A DNA stretch of 64,000 nt from Solilutibacter tolerans (GCF_900155935.1 NZ_FTLW01000001.1:62001-126000), one strand, 5' to 3'. Counted from the stretch's first letter, positions 28,653 to 38,727 are shown. Translations and numbers: made by a program. The notes: generated from the letters alone by a model not told the origin.

Positions 28653-31433
28653 ATGCGGGTACTGAATCGCAATGTCTATGTCGGGCCCTCGCAATACGCG
28701 AAGTTTCCGGTCATCCGCCTCGAGCTTGATCTCGGCGCGCTAGAGGAATGGCCAACCGCAAGATTGGGTAACGGCTTTGTCGATGCGCTGGTCGAAGCGC
28801 TGCCGGGCTTGGCCGAGCATGGTTGTTCGTATCGTGAGCCGGGCGGGTTCATCCGACGCATGCGCGAAGGCGAGGGCACGTGGTTGGGTCATGTGTTGGA
28901 GCATGTCGCCATCGAATTACAGAACGTTGCGGGCGAGGATGTCACCTTCGGCAAGACGCGCAGTATTTCCGACGACCGTCCCGGCGTGTATTCGGTCGTA
29001 TACGAATACGCGCAGCGCGAGGAGGGCATCGCCGCTGGTGAGCTGGCGCTCAAGTTGCTGGACTCCTTGCTGCCGGCGGAGCTACGCAGCGCCACCAAGG
29101 ACGAGTGGAACTGGCAAGAAGAACGTGACAGCTTCATCCGCTATGCACAGCGCCGTGCACTGGGCCCATCGACCATGTCGCTAGTGCGTGCGGCAGAAGA
29201 GCGCGGCATTCCATGGCTGCGTTTGAACGAGCAATCCCTGGTGCAGCTCGGTCATGGCAAGTACCAGCAGCGTATCCAGGCGACCGTGACCGGGCGCACG
29301 CCGCATATTTCGGTCGAGCTCGCCAGTGACAAGGAAGAAACTAACAAGATCCTCGCCTCGTTAGGTCTGCCTGTGCCGCGCCAGGTGTTGGTGACCAGCC
29401 AGACCGATGCGCTGCGTGCGGCGCGCAAGTTGGGAGGCAACGTCGTGCTGAAGCCGTATAACGGCAACCATGGGCGCGGCATCACCATCAATATCAGCGA
29501 AGACGATGACATCCGTGCGGCCTTCGATGCAGCGCGCGAACATTCGCGGTCGGTGATCGTGGAGACATACCTCGCTGGTGACGATCATCGTCTGTTGGTC
29601 GTGAACGGTGAGCTTGTGGCCGCCACCCGCCGCACGCCCGGTCATGTCGTGGGTGACGGGAAAAAAACCGTGGCCGAGTTGGTCGACATCGTTAACGACG
29701 ACCCGCGTCGCGGCGTGGGCCACGAGAAAGTCCTGACGAAACTCAAGCTTGATCGCGAAGCCGAGCTGATGCTTGAGCGCATGGGCTATACCGCCGATTC
29801 GGTGCCGAAGGCAGGCGAAGTGGTGCCGCTGCGCTCCACCGCGAATTTGTCCACGGGCGGCACCGCCACCGATGTCACTGACATCATCCATCCGGACAAC
29901 CGCGCAATGGCCGAGCGTGCGGTGCGGGCGATTGGCCTGGATGTCGGCGGCGTGGACTTCCTCACTACCAATATCGCAGAGAGTTACAAGGCAATTGGCG
30001 GCGGCATTTGCGAAGTGAACGCTGCGCCCGGCTTCCGCATGCACATCGCGCCCAGCGAAGGCACGCCGCGTGACGCCGCCGGTCCGGTCATCGACATGTT
30101 GTTTCCGTCGGGCACGCCATCGCGTGTGCCGATCGCTGCGGTCACCGGCACCAATGGCAAGACCACCACTGCCCGCATGCTGGCGCATATCGCCAAGATG
30201 GCGGGTTACACACCGGGGCTCACTACCACTGATGGCGTCTACATCGACGGCCAACGCACAGTGGAAGGCGACATGACCGGGCCTGTGTCCGCGCGCATGG
30301 TGCTGGCCGATCCGCAGATCGATCTTGCCGTGCTGGAAACTGCACGTGGCGGGTTGCTGCGCGCAGGTATGGGCGTGGCGGAAGTGGATGTCGGCGCGGT
30401 CATCAACGTCGCCTCGGACCATCTCGGTTTGAAGGGCATCGACACGCTGGAGCAACTGGCTGAGATCAAGCGCATCGTGGTGGAAGTCGCGAAGGAGTGC
30501 GCGGTGCTGAATGCCGACGACCCGAACGTGCTCAAGATGTCGGCCTACACCGATGCGAAAGTGATCTGTTACGTCACGATGAATCCCTCGCACCCGTTGG
30601 TGCGCGAGCATGTCCGCGCGGGTGGGCGCGCGTGTGCGCTCGAGAACGGCGTCAATGGCCACATGATCACCCTGTACGACAAGGGCAGCCACATCCCGTT
30701 GATGTGGACGCACCTGATCCCTGCGACGCTCGAAGGCCGCGCGATGCACAACGTGCAGAACGCGATGGTGGCCGCATCGATGGCGTTCTCGATGGGCATC
30801 AAGCTCGACGCGATTCGCCATGGCTTGCGCACTTTCGACACGACCTTCTTCCAAGCGCCGGGTCGGATGAACGTCTACAACGAACATCCGTTCAAGGTGG
30901 TGATGGACTACGCGCACAACGCACACGCCGTGATTGTGATGGCAGACCTCGCGCAGCGGCTGGATGCGAATCGTCGTATCGTGGTGGTGGCCGGCCCAGG
31001 CGATCGTCGCGACGAAGACCTGCGCGAAATCGCGAATGTGGTCGCTGGCAAGTTTGATCATTACGTGGTTCGGCGCGATGACGCTCTGCGAGGACGTGAT
31101 GGCGACGAAGTGCCGCGCATCATCGCCAAGGCCCTGCGCGATGCGGGCGTTGATGAAAGCGCGATCAGCATCATCCCCGATGAACAGCAGGCGATCGATG
31201 CCGCGCTGCGCATGGGCCAGTCAGGTGATCTGGTGCTCGTGTTCGCCGATGCGCTGACGCGCTCGTGGAAACAGATCATCCGCTTCAAGCCCGATGGCGA
31301 CATGCCGCAGGCGCCATTGCGCAGCGAAGTGCCTGAGCTTGAGACCACGCTGGACGAACAGCTCGTCGCTGCGATGGAAGGCGTGGTGCGGGATGAGCGC
31401 GGCCTGCGCTTCGAGCGCGAAGAAAGCGATTGA
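28653..31433 (+). CDS. cphA: Cyanophycin synthetase
   Basis: Makes the storage polymer multi-L-arginyl-poly-L-aspartate without ribosomes, adding Asp to the backbone and Arg to side chains with two ATP. The 926-residue protein has the usual three parts: an N-terminal domain (to about 160), an ATP-grasp domain (about 215-480, with KPYNGNHGRGITINI and EVNAAPGFRMH), and a Mur-ligase-like domain with P-loop GTNGKTTT at residues 499-506, then ETARGGLLRAGMG and VVMDYAHNAHAV. The ATG at 28653 directly follows a TTG that could also start; GGGAGAG lies upstream. Both catalytic domains look intact. Confidence 0.96.
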   Translation: MRVLNRNVYVGPSQYAKFPVIRLELDLGALEEWPTARLGNGFVDALVEALPGLAEHGCSYREPGGFIRRMREGEGTWLGHVLEHVAIELQNVAGEDVTFGKTRSISDDRPGVYSVVYEYAQREEGIAAGELALKLLDSLLPAELRSATKDEWNWQEERDSFIRYAQRRALGPSTMSLVRAAEERGIPWLRLNEQSLVQLGHGKYQQRIQATVTGRTPHISVELASDKEETNKILASLGLPVPRQVLVTSQTDALRAARKLGGNVVLKPYNGNHGRGITINISEDDDIRAAFDAAREHSRSVIVETYLAGDDHRLLVVNGELVAATRRTPGHVVGDGKKTVAELVDIVNDDPRRGVGHEKVLTKLKLDREAELMLERMGYTADSVPKAGEVVPLRSTANLSTGGTATDVTDIIHPDNRAMAERAVRAIGLDVGGVDFLTTNIAESYKAIGGGICEVNAAPGFRMHIAPSEGTPRDAAGPVIDMLFPSGTPSRVPIAAVTGTNGKTTTARMLAHIAKMAGYTPGLTTTDGVYIDGQRTVEGDMTGPVSARMVLADPQIDLAVLETARGGLLRAGMGVAEVDVGAVINVASDHLGLKGIDTLEQLAEIKRIVVEVAKECAVLNADDPNVLKMSAYTDAKVICYVTMNPSHPLVREHVRAGGRACALENGVNGHMITLYDKGSHIPLMWTHLIPATLEGRAMHNVQNAMVAASMAFSMGIKLDAIRHGLRTFDTTFFQAPGRMNVYNEHPFKVVMDYAHNAHAVIVMADLAQRLDANRRIVVVAGPGDRRDEDLREIANVVAGKFDHYVVRRDDALRGRDGDEVPRIIAKALRDAGVDESAISIIPDEQQAIDAALRMGQSGDLVLVFADALTRSWKQIIRFKPDGDMPQAPLRSEVPELETTLDEQLVAAMEGVVRDERGLRFEREESD

Positions 31434-31446
31434 GCCGGGACAGCAC

Positions 31447-33231
31447 GTGAACGAACCCTTCGAGGATTCACGCCGGTTGACTGGCGCCAATCTGTATTTC
31501 GATCGCGCCGGCGCGGCCTTGGAAACAGCGCCCGGACTAGTGTTCGACGCGAAGACATTGGTGCGCTGGCGCAGCAACATCGCACGTCTTCGTGACGTGC
31601 TTGGTTGGCCGGAGGGCGCCACCGTCGTGCGTGAGCACGCCACCGGGGCTTCACTCGCCTATGAAGCGCCTATCGACCAGCTCTACACCGCCGCCGAAGC
31701 CAACGAATGGGCGCTATACGCCGCGTTGGGCCAACGTGCCGATGACACGCCGGTGAACGATGACAGCGAAACACCACGCGCGCACATCGCCCATTTTGAT
31801 GAAGATGAAGCGCTGCGACAGCTGAAGGCCTTGGCCGATGCGGAAGCGAAGCCGCGTGTGATGGACTTGATACGCGCCGCCCAGCAGCACGCGGTGCCCG
31901 CGCATGTCGATGATGATGCCTTGTCGATCGGCGAAGGCGAGCATTCGCAGACCTGGGCCATCGATGCATTGCCTGATGCAGGCGAGGTGCCATGGTCGCC
32001 GTTGAACGCGATCCCGAAAGCGGTCATCACTGGCTCCAACGGCAAGACCACCACCGTGCGCCTGCTCGCCGCGATGTTGGGTGCGCACGGCCAGCGCGCG
32101 GGATACAGCAGCACCGATGGCTTGTTCATCGATGGCGAGCGGGTCGAGGCCGGTGATTATTCCGGCCCGGTGGGCGCGCGCACGGTCTTGCGTGACGCGC
32201 GCGTGCAAGTCGCCGTGCTCGAAACTGCGCGAGGCGGGATGTTGCGCCGTGGCCTGGTGGCGAAGGATGCACGCGTCGCCGTCGTCACGAATATCAGCGC
32301 CGATCACTTCGGCGAATACGGCATCCACACCTTGGATCACATCGCTGCGGTCAAGCTGGTGGTGGCCAAGTCACTGGCGCCAGACGGCCTGCTGGTGCTG
32401 AACGCGGATGATCCGCAGTTGGTGAAACATGCGGCATCGACCGGCAAGTCACGCATCGCCTGGTTCGCCTTCGATTTGATGGATGCGGTGGCCCGCAGCA
32501 GCACCGCATGTGGCGTGCGCGAAGGTCGCCTGATCCTCGCCATCGACGGTATCGAACATGATCTGGGCGAGGTGGCTGCCATGCCGCTCACGCTCGGCGG
32601 CAGCGCGCGTTACAACATCGCCAATATTGCAGCGGCAAGCCTAGCCGCGCAGGCGCTTGGCATCGCACCCGCGACCATCGCATCCGTACTGAAACGATTC
32701 GGCGCCTCCAATGCAGACAACCCCGGTCGCCTGCAGCGTTGGTTCTTGGGCGATGTGCAAGTGCTGCTCGACTACGCCCACAACCCGGATGGCCTGCGTG
32801 GCCTGTTGCAGGTGGCCGAAGGCTTGCGCAGCCATGGTCGCTTGGCATTATTGCTGGGCCATGCAGGCAACCGATTGGAAGAAGACTTCCGCGCATTGGC
32901 GGCGGTTGCGGCAGAGGCAAGGCCGGACCGTGTCTGGCTGAAGGATATTGGGGGCGACTATTTGCGTGGCAAAACGTCTGGTCAGGTTGCGTCCATCATC
33001 CGTGATGCTTTGCTCGATGCAGGCCTCGATGAGGACGCATTGCCTTTGTGCCTGGATGAAGCCGAGGCATCGCGCCAGGCATTGGTTTGGGCGCGGCCCG
33101 GTGACTTGTTGGTACTGCCGGTGCATGAGCCATCACGTCGCGATGCCGTGGTCGCCTTGCTGGATCGCCTGCAAGGCGAAGGCTGGCGTGCGGGAGATGC
33201 GCTGCCAGATATGGCCAACCACCTCGACTAG
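31447..33231 (+). CDS. Second cyanophycin-synthetase-like Mur ligase lacking an ATP-grasp domain
   Basis: A 594-residue protein homologous to the C-terminal half of CphA. P-loop GSNGKTTT lies at residues 196-203, followed by STDGLFIDGERVEAGDYSG, ETARGGMLRRGLV, ISADHFGEYGIHTLDHIA and LLDYAHNPDGL, all parallel to CphA. The first 190 residues do not show ATP-grasp motifs. Companion genes of this kind (CphA'/CphA2-like) occur beside cphA in several proteobacteria; their role is not settled, possibly using beta-Asp-Arg dipeptides or making a related product. The GTG start 13 bp after cphA was chosen because the longer opening lies inside cphA. Confidence 0.85.
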   Translation: MNEPFEDSRRLTGANLYFDRAGAALETAPGLVFDAKTLVRWRSNIARLRDVLGWPEGATVVREHATGASLAYEAPIDQLYTAAEANEWALYAALGQRADDTPVNDDSETPRAHIAHFDEDEALRQLKALADAEAKPRVMDLIRAAQQHAVPAHVDDDALSIGEGEHSQTWAIDALPDAGEVPWSPLNAIPKAVITGSNGKTTTVRLLAAMLGAHGQRAGYSSTDGLFIDGERVEAGDYSGPVGARTVLRDARVQVAVLETARGGMLRRGLVAKDARVAVVTNISADHFGEYGIHTLDHIAAVKLVVAKSLAPDGLLVLNADDPQLVKHAASTGKSRIAWFAFDLMDAVARSSTACGVREGRLILAIDGIEHDLGEVAAMPLTLGGSARYNIANIAAASLAAQALGIAPATIASVLKRFGASNADNPGRLQRWFLGDVQVLLDYAHNPDGLRGLLQVAEGLRSHGRLALLLGHAGNRLEEDFRALAAVAAEARPDRVWLKDIGGDYLRGKTSGQVASIIRDALLDAGLDEDALPLCLDEAEASRQALVWARPGDLLVLPVHEPSRRDAVVALLDRLQGEGWRAGDALPDMANHLD

Positions 33232-33261
33232 AATGACCGCCCCGATGAAATGCCGGAAGCC

Positions 33262-34071
33262 ATGCAAGACGTCCTGAACAAAATCCTAGATCGCAAGCGC
33301 GAGGAAGTAGCCGAACGCAGTGCGGTGACACCGCTTTCGGCATTGGAAGAGCGTTTGGTTGATGCGCCGGCCGTCCGGGATTTCGTGGGCGCGATGCGCG
33401 CCAAGATCGATGCCAAGCAGCCAGCCGTGATCGCCGAAGTGAAGAAGGCCAGTCCGTCCAAGGGCGTCATTCGCGAAAATTTCGATCCGGCCGCCATTGC
33501 CGCCAGCTATGAGGCAGGTGGTGCGGCTTGTTTGTCTGTCTTGACCGATGTTGATTACTTCCAGGGTGCCGATGTCTATTTGCAGCAGGCGCGTGGTGCA
33601 TGCAGTCTGCCGGTGTTGCGCAAGGATTTTGTGATCGACCCTTACCAGGTGGTCGAGGCGAGAGTCTTGGGCGCGGATTGCATCCTATTGATCGTCGCAG
33701 CGCTGGATGACGTCGCCATGCATCACTTGGCCAGTCGCGCGTTGGCGCTGGGCATGGATGTGTTGATCGAATCGCACGACAGTGACGAGCTCGAACGTGC
33801 GCTCGCCGTGCCAGGGCTGGGGGCGCGCAAGCCGCTCATTGGCATCAACAACCGCAACCTGCGCGACTTCTCGGTATCGCTGGACGTCACGCTCGACTTG
33901 CTCGATCGCATCCCGGAAGGTCGCTTGCTGGTAACTGAAAGCGGCATCCACACCCGCGAAGACGTGGCGAGGATGCGTGATGCCGATGTCGATGCCTTCT
34001 TGGTCGGCGAAGCCTTCATGCGCGCCGATGATCCGGGCGCTGCACTGTCCGCGCTATTCTCCGGCGCATGA
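33262..34071 (+). CDS. trpC: Indole-3-glycerol-phosphate synthase
   Basis: Closes the indole ring in tryptophan synthesis. The TIM barrel has [27 protein letters not shown] (catalytic Lys), [27 protein letters not shown] (catalytic Lys), LIGINNRNL and LVTESGI. The start [20 protein letters not shown] lines up with other TrpC N-termini and gives 269 residues; an ATG 12 nt earlier is possible and neither has a good ribosome-binding site. It is separated from trpD by 6.7 kb of cyanophycin genes but keeps the same direction with only a 30-bp gap. Confidence 0.95.
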   Translation: MQDVLNKILDRKREEVAERSAVTPLSALEERLVDAPAVRDFVGAMRAKIDAKQPAVIAEVKKASPSKGVIRENFDPAAIAASYEAGGAACLSVLTDVDYFQGADVYLQQARGACSLPVLRKDFVIDPYQVVEARVLGADCILLIVAALDDVAMHHLASRALALGMDVLIESHDSDELERALAVPGLGARKPLIGINNRNLRDFSVSLDVTLDLLDRIPEGRLLVTESGIHTREDVARMRDADVDAFLVGEAFMRADDPGAALSALFSGA

Positions 34072-34808
34072 ATCCCGAGTCGCCTGCGCCCCGTTACAGC
34101 GCGCCCCGCGCCGATGGCCCGCTGGTCGTATTCGACTTCGATCACACGCTTTATGACGGGGATTCGGGCACGCATCTCTTCAAGTGGTTGATCAAGCGTG
34201 ACTGGTGGCGGGTGTTGTTGGCGCTGCTGATCACGCCCGTGTTTGGAACGATGATCGCCTTCCTGCCGACGCGCCGACGCGGCATCTCCGCCTTTGTATG
34301 GGTCGGGACCATCGGTTTGCATCGTCGTCGCGATCTGGATGATTTGATCGATCGCTATGTCGTCGCCAACGAGGCAACGCTGAGGGCAAAGTTGTTGCCC
34401 GTCGCGCTGCAGGTCTTCCACCAACATCGCGAGGCCGGTGATTGCGTGATCGTCGCCACAGGCGCGCCACCGGAATTGGCCCGTGCGATCCTCGCCTTCG
34501 TCGCCCACGAAGACGTGCCGGTGATCGGCACCCTGGTAGGCCCCAGGTTCGGTGCCATTGGTGCGGTCCGTCATTGCCACTACGAGATGAAAGTAACGAT
34601 GATCCGCGAGGCTGGCTACATCCAGCCCATCCAGCGCGCTTACAGCGACAGCAGCGCAGACCTACCGTTGCTGAAAGCGGCCATAGCGCCCGTGGTCGTG
34701 AATCCGAAAGCGGAGCGGGTCGAGATGTTCCGCAAGGTATTGCCGGCGGGTACACCGATTCTCAATTGGGGTTGTGTGGATCGCGCAGGCGAGCCAGTCG
34801 CGTCCTGA
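34068..34808 (+). CDS. HAD-superfamily (subclass IB) phosphatase, PgpC-like
   Basis: A 246-residue predicted phosphatase. Motif I is [15 protein letters not shown] with nucleophile Asp; VATGAPPEL is motif II-like and [14 protein letters not shown] is motif III/IV. Two hydrophobic stretches ([21 protein letters not shown] and nearby) insert after motif I as in phosphatidylglycerophosphatase C, so a membrane-lipid substrate is possible; a serine-phosphatase-like role cannot be ruled out. It overlaps trpC by 4 bp and is the last gene of the operon; it converges on the GNAT gene 10 bp away. Confidence 0.8.
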   Translation: MNPESPAPRYSAPRADGPLVVFDFDHTLYDGDSGTHLFKWLIKRDWWRVLLALLITPVFGTMIAFLPTRRRGISAFVWVGTIGLHRRRDLDDLIDRYVVANEATLRAKLLPVALQVFHQHREAGDCVIVATGAPPELARAILAFVAHEDVPVIGTLVGPRFGAIGAVRHCHYEMKVTMIREAGYIQPIQRAYSDSSADLPLLKAAIAPVVVNPKAERVEMFRKVLPAGTPILNWGCVDRAGEPVAS

Positions 34809-34818
34809 AGTCGGGCAA

Positions 34819-35268
34819 TCAGCAACCCAGGTGTTTGACGAAGCGAAGCGTTCCGTCGCTATATCCGCAGGCGCGATAGAACGCGTGCGCATCCGAGCGC
34901 TGTGAGCCGCTAGTTATTTCCAGGCGCGCCGCACCGCCGACACGCGCACGCCGCTCGGCCTCGCGGAGCAGTTGCCGGCCCAAGCCGCGGCCTTGCGCTT
35001 CGGGTGTGACCACCATCGCGGTGATGCGGCAGGTGGTGGTGCCGAGCGGCAAGTAATACATGAAGTCGAGCGCGATCAGGCCCGAGACCATGCCGTCCAA
35101 ACGCGCCAGCACCAAGGCCTGACGGTCATTGGCGATGATCGCGTGGATGCGCTCGCTGGCGTCTTCGCGATCACATGGATAGCCGAGAGTGGACAGCAGC
35201 ACGGCGACATCATCGGCATCCATCAGCGAGGCGCTGCGCAGATCCACGTTGTCCATCGGCTCATGCAT
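34819..35268 (-). CDS. GNAT-family N-acetyltransferase
   Basis: A 149-residue single-domain acetyltransferase. The acetyl-CoA-binding motif A is ITAMVVTPEAQGRGLGRQLLREAE (Q/RxxGxG/A), and YRACGY near the C-terminus is the usual final motif. Acceptor unknown. The start MHEPMDN was taken because the longer opening runs back into clp's 3' flank. It lies 28 bp after clp on the same strand and may be co-transcribed. Confidence 0.85.
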   Translation of the reverse strand: MHEPMDNVDLRSASLMDADDVAVLLSTLGYPCDREDASERIHAIIANDRQALVLARLDGMVSGLIALDFMYYLPLGTTTCRITAMVVTPEAQGRGLGRQLLREAERRARVGGAARLEITSGSQRSDAHAFYRACGYSDGTLRFVKHLGC

Positions 35269-35296
35269 CCCAGACTCCGTTCGTGGTTGTCGCGGC

Positions 35297-35986
35297 TCAG
35301 CGGGTGCCGTACAGCACCAGGGTCTTGCCGCGGGCGTGCAACTTGCCATCGGCCTGCAGCTTCTTCAGCACGCGGCCAGCCATTTCACGCGAGCAGCCGA
35401 CCAGTCGCGCCAGCTCCTGGCGGGAGATGCGCAGCTGGGTGCCCTGCGGATGACTCATGGCATCGGGTTCTTCGGCCAAGTCGTGCAGGGTGCGGGTGAT
35501 GCGGTCGGTGACGTCGAGGAAGGCGAGGCGGCTGGCCTTGCGGCTGGTGTCACGCAGGCGGCGAGCCAATTGGCCGCCGATGCCGTACAGCAGGCGCGGC
35601 GCGTCGGCAGCCAACGGGCCGGACATCAGCTGCAGCAGCTGTTCGCAGCCGATTTCAGCCAGCTCGCAGGCGCTACGTGTGCGCAGGGTGACTTCGCGTT
35701 GCTCGGCAAAGGCGCCGAACAGGCCCATTTCGCCGACGAACTCGCCCGGGCCGAAGTAGCCCAGGATCAATTCGCGGTTGTCATCTTCCTCGGCCAGGAT
35801 GCTGACCGAGCCGTCGATGACGTAATAAAGCGTGCCTGCCGCATCGCCTGGACGAAAGATGTCCGCGCGCGAAGGGTAGCGTCGGCGCTGTGTGTACTGC
35901 AGAAACCGTTCGATGGTCGGGCCATCGGGCGCAAGCGTGCCTGTCTGGCGGCGCAGCGCTAGGTTCAGGGATGCGGGGAGATTCAT
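35297..35986 (-). CDS. clp: CRP-like global regulator Clp
   Basis: CRP/FNR-family transcription factor that in Xanthomonas controls virulence, exopolysaccharide and extracellular enzyme genes and is released from DNA by c-di-GMP. The 229-residue protein has the cyclic-nucleotide-binding fold ([30 protein letters not shown]), and a helix-turn-helix [26 protein letters not shown]. Glu98 aligns with Glu99 of Xanthomonas Clp, a residue tied to c-di-GMP control. The position divergent from speD is also conserved in that family. Confidence 0.95.
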   Translation of the reverse strand: MNLPASLNLALRRQTGTLAPDGPTIERFLQYTQRRRYPSRADIFRPGDAAGTLYYVIDGSVSILAEEDDNRELILGYFGPGEFVGEMGLFGAFAEQREVTLRTRSACELAEIGCEQLLQLMSGPLAADAPRLLYGIGGQLARRLRDTSRKASRLAFLDVTDRITRTLHDLAEEPDAMSHPQGTQLRISRQELARLVGCSREMAGRVLKKLQADGKLHARGKTLVLYGTR

Positions 35987-36111
35987 CGCATGGCCGTTCG
36001 GGGGAAGCCACCAAGCTTAGGCGCTCGGGGGCGGCACGGCAAACGGCCGGTCACGCGGGCGGGCGGGGGATGCTTCATAATGCCCAGCTCGCGTCCCCCT
36101 GGAGTTCCGCC

Positions 36112-36903
36112 GTGGTCAAGCCGTTGCCGCGTTTGAAGCTGCAAGGTTTCAACAACCTCACCAAATCGCTTTCGTTCAACATCTACGACGTCTGCTACGC
36201 CGTGTCCGAAGACGAGCGCCAGCGCTACATCGAATACATCGATGAAGAGTACAACGCCGACCGTCTGACCCAGATCCTGACCGATGTGGCCGAGATCATC
36301 GGCGCGAACATCCTCAACATCGCGCGCCAGGACTACGATCCCCAAGGTGCGTCGGTGACGATCCTGATCTCCGAGCAGCCGGTCATCGACAAGGCCGATG
36401 CCAAGGGTGTGATTTCCGACGCCGTCGTCGCGCATCTCGACAAGTCGCACATCACCGTGCACACCTATCCGGAAACGCACCCGGACAATGGCATCGCGAC
36501 CTTCCGCGCGGATATCGACGTGTCGACCTGCGGCGTGATTTCGCCGCTGAAAGCGTTGAATTACCTGATCGAGTCACTGGAAAGCGACATCGTGATCATG
36601 GATTACCGTGTGCGCGGCTTCACCCGCGACGTGAAGGGCAAGAAGCACTACATCGACCACAAGATCAATTCGATCCAGGATTACTTGGCCAAGAACATCA
36701 AGTCGCGCTACGAGATGCTCGACGTGAACGTCTACCAGGAAAACCTGTTCCACACCAAGATGCACCTGAAGGATTTCGACCTCGACAACTATTTGTTTGA
36801 AGAGAAGGCGAAGAACCTGTCGTTCAAGGACCGCATGAAGATCGAGCAGCGCCTCAAGCGCGAGATCGAAGAGCTCTACCAGGGTCGCAACCTGGCCGAT
36901 TGA
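36112..36903 (+). CDS. speD: S-adenosylmethionine decarboxylase proenzyme (class 1A)
   Basis: Makes decarboxylated SAM, the aminopropyl donor for spermidine. The GTG start, with GGAG 7 nt upstream, gives 263 residues, as in Escherichia coli (264). Self-cleavage produces the pyruvoyl group at Lys111-Ser112 ([14 protein letters not shown]), the same position as in E. coli. [23 protein letters not shown] is the second active-site block. CATAAT at 36075-36080 is a possible -10 element. A strong terminator follows, so the gene is monocistronic. Confidence 0.96.
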   Translation: MVKPLPRLKLQGFNNLTKSLSFNIYDVCYAVSEDERQRYIEYIDEEYNADRLTQILTDVAEIIGANILNIARQDYDPQGASVTILISEQPVIDKADAKGVISDAVVAHLDKSHITVHTYPETHPDNGIATFRADIDVSTCGVISPLKALNYLIESLESDIVIMDYRVRGFTRDVKGKKHYIDHKINSIQDYLAKNIKSRYEMLDVNVYQENLFHTKMHLKDFDLDNYLFEEKAKNLSFKDRMKIEQRLKREIEELYQGRNLAD

Positions 36904-36924
36904 TTCGGTTGCATTTCGATATGC

Positions 36925-36951
36925 AAAGGCCGCCCGAGGGCGGCCTTTTTA
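36925..36951 (+). terminator. Rho-independent terminator after speD
   Basis: AAAGGCCGCC pairs with GGCGGCCTTT around a CGAG loop, followed by TTTTTATT. The A/T ends let it also work for the convergent coq7 gene. Confidence 0.92.
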
Positions 36952-36989
36952 TTGGCGGGTGAGTCGATATCGCCTCGCTCGGGCGGCAG

Positions 36990-37652
36990 TCAGATCCGGT
37001 AGGCGACGGTCTTCATCACCTTTGATGCCATCGACATCACGCCGGGGATGGGGAAGGGCAGCGTACGCGCACCGGCGGCCTCCGCCTGGTCCGCATGACG
37101 GGCTTCATCCATCTTCATTTGGGTCAGGATGGCGCGGCTGCGCAGGTCCTCGGCGGGGAGGTCCTCCAGATGCTCGTCGAGGTGGGCCTCGACCTGACGC
37201 TCGGTCTCGACGACGAACCCCAAATTCCAGCCATCGCCGCGCAGCCCGGCCAGCGCCCCGATCGCGAAGCTGCCGCCGTACCAGAATGGGTTGAGGAGGC
37301 TCGGGCGGCTGTCCAGCTCGGCCAGCCGGTCGGCGCACCAGGCCAGATGGTCGGTTTCTTCCTGCGCGGCGTGCAGCAGCTGGGCGCGTGTGGCCGGGTC
37401 ACGCGCCACCGTGGCCTGCCCCACGTACAGCGCCTGCGCGCACACCTCGCCCACGTGGTTGATCCGCATCAGGCCCGCGGCGTGGCGGCGGCCGGCCTCG
37501 TCCATGACCACGTCCGGCTGCGGCTGGCCGGGGTTGGGGCGCTCCGCGACAGGGCGGCCCAGCACGGTTTCCAGGGCGTTCTGGGCGCCGGCCAACAGGC
37601 GATCCAGCGGGGTGAGGTGGCGAAGGGTCTCCATCCTCCTATTCTGAGGCAT
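36990..37652 (-). CDS. coq7: 2-polyprenyl-3-methyl-6-methoxy-1,4-benzoquinone monooxygenase (Coq7)
   Basis: Di-iron hydroxylase of ubiquinone synthesis. The duplicated carboxylate/His ligands are visible: [28 protein letters not shown] and [16 protein letters not shown]. Start is uncertain: ATG 37652 ([10 protein letters not shown]) is used here; ATG 37634 ([14 protein letters not shown]) fits relatives better but its AGGAGG abuts the start codon with no spacer. The protein is about 214-220 residues. It is divergent from rplM. Confidence 0.92.
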   Translation of the reverse strand: MPQNRRMETLRHLTPLDRLLAGAQNALETVLGRPVAERPNPGQPQPDVVMDEAGRRHAAGLMRINHVGEVCAQALYVGQATVARDPATRAQLLHAAQEETDHLAWCADRLAELDSRPSLLNPFWYGGSFAIGALAGLRGDGWNLGFVVETERQVEAHLDEHLEDLPAEDLRSRAILTQMKMDEARHADQAEAAGARTLPFPIPGVMSMASKVMKTVAYRI

Positions 37653-37812
37653 CCCCAAGCCGGGGGAGGTGGTGATGGGCTCGGCTTGCGCGCGGGAGTG
37701 CTGGGGGCTACAATCCCGCTTCTTTGTTTCCGCAACACCACAACGCGTGGCGAAGTTCCGTGGGCATCAGACCCGCGCAACCACCCCGACCAGGCACCTC
37801 AGAGCAGCATTT

Positions 37813-38241
37813 ATGAAGACCTATACCGCCAAGAACGAGACCGTCCAGCGCGACTGGTACATCGTCGACGCCGAAGGCAAGACCCTCGGTCGTCTCTCCG
37901 CCGAACTGGCACACCGCCTCCGCGGCAAGCACAAGCCGATCTACACGCCGCACGTCGATGCAGGCGATTACATGGTCGTGATCAACGCCGAGAAGATCGT
38001 CGTCACCGGCAAGAAGCTGTCGGACAAGAAGTACCACCGCTTCACCGGCTACATCGGCAACCTGAAGACCGAGACCCTGGCCGAAGCGCTGGAGCGTCAC
38101 CCCGAACGCGTCATCGAGATCGCCGTCAAGGGCATGCTGCCCAAGAACCCGCTCGGTCGCGCGATGTTCAAGAAGCTCAAGGTCTACAAGGGCTCCGAGC
38201 ATCCGCACGCGGCGCAGCAGCCGCAGGTTCTGGATATCTAA
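37813..38241 (+). CDS. rplM: 50S ribosomal protein L13
   Basis: A 142-residue ribosomal protein, exact family length. Recognised from [56 protein letters not shown] and [22 protein letters not shown]. The 160 bp upstream should contain the r-protein promoter. rpsI follows after 12 bp, the near-universal arrangement. Confidence 0.98.
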   Translation: MKTYTAKNETVQRDWYIVDAEGKTLGRLSAELAHRLRGKHKPIYTPHVDAGDYMVVINAEKIVVTGKKLSDKKYHRFTGYIGNLKTETLAEALERHPERVIEIAVKGMLPKNPLGRAMFKKLKVYKGSEHPHAAQQPQVLDI

Positions 38242-38253
38242 GGCGAACACATC

Positions 38254-38646
38254 ATGGCAATCCAGCAAAATTACGGCACCGGCCGTCGCAAATCCTCCAC
38301 CGCCCGCGTTTTCCTGCGCAAGGGTGCTGGCAACATCACCGTCAACGGTCGTCCGCTGGACGAGTTCTTTGGCCGCGAGACCGCACGCATGATCGTGCGT
38401 CAGCCGCTTGAACTGACCCAGTCGACCGACAAGTTCGACATCGTCGCGACCGCTTCCGGCGGCGGCACCACCGGCCAGGCCGGTGCGATCCGCCTCGGCA
38501 TCGCCCGCGCGCTGGTCGAGTACGACGAAACCCTGAAGACCGAGCTGCGCAAGGCGGGCCTGATGACCCGTGACGCCCGTGAAGTCGAGCGCAAGAAGGT
38601 CGGTCTGCACAAGGCACGTCGCGCAACTCAGTTCTCCAAACGCTAA
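38254..38646 (+). CDS. rpsI: 30S ribosomal protein S9
   Basis: A 130-residue ribosomal protein. [19 protein letters not shown], the Gly-rich [21 protein letters not shown] and the basic tail ending QFSKR are diagnostic; the C-terminal Arg contacts P-site tRNA. Second gene of the rplM-rpsI operon. Confidence 0.98.
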   Translation: MAIQQNYGTGRRKSSTARVFLRKGAGNITVNGRPLDEFFGRETARMIVRQPLELTQSTDKFDIVATASGGGTTGQAGAIRLGIARALVEYDETLKTELRKAGLMTRDAREVERKKVGLHKARRATQFSKR

Positions 38647-38652
38647 GCCACT

Positions 38653-38727
38653 CGCCCTCTGGCGTTGTTGTGGCAGCTTGCCTGTACTGTCAGTACAGGC
38701 TTCGCCGCCACGCCTAGCCAGAGAGCG
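38653..38727. repeat. Nested palindrome between rpsI and tRNA-Gln
   Basis: Three nested stems: CGCCCTCTGGC with GCCAGAGAGCG (11 bp, one mismatch), GTGGC with GCCAC, and a perfect 9-bp apical stem GCCTGTACT / AGTACAGGC with a GTC loop. No T run follows. It could end or stabilise the rplM-rpsI message, or be a binding or processing site. Confidence 0.5.

Noticed and set aside
29361-31061. 566-codon minus-strand open frame opposite cphA
   Set aside because: Antisense shadow of cphA; no recognisable domain and no ribosome-binding site.
31294-31446. Upstream extension of the second cyanophycin-like gene into cphA
   Set aside because: The first 51 codons lie within the 3' end of cphA in another frame and are not needed for the domain; a GTG start follows the cphA stop.
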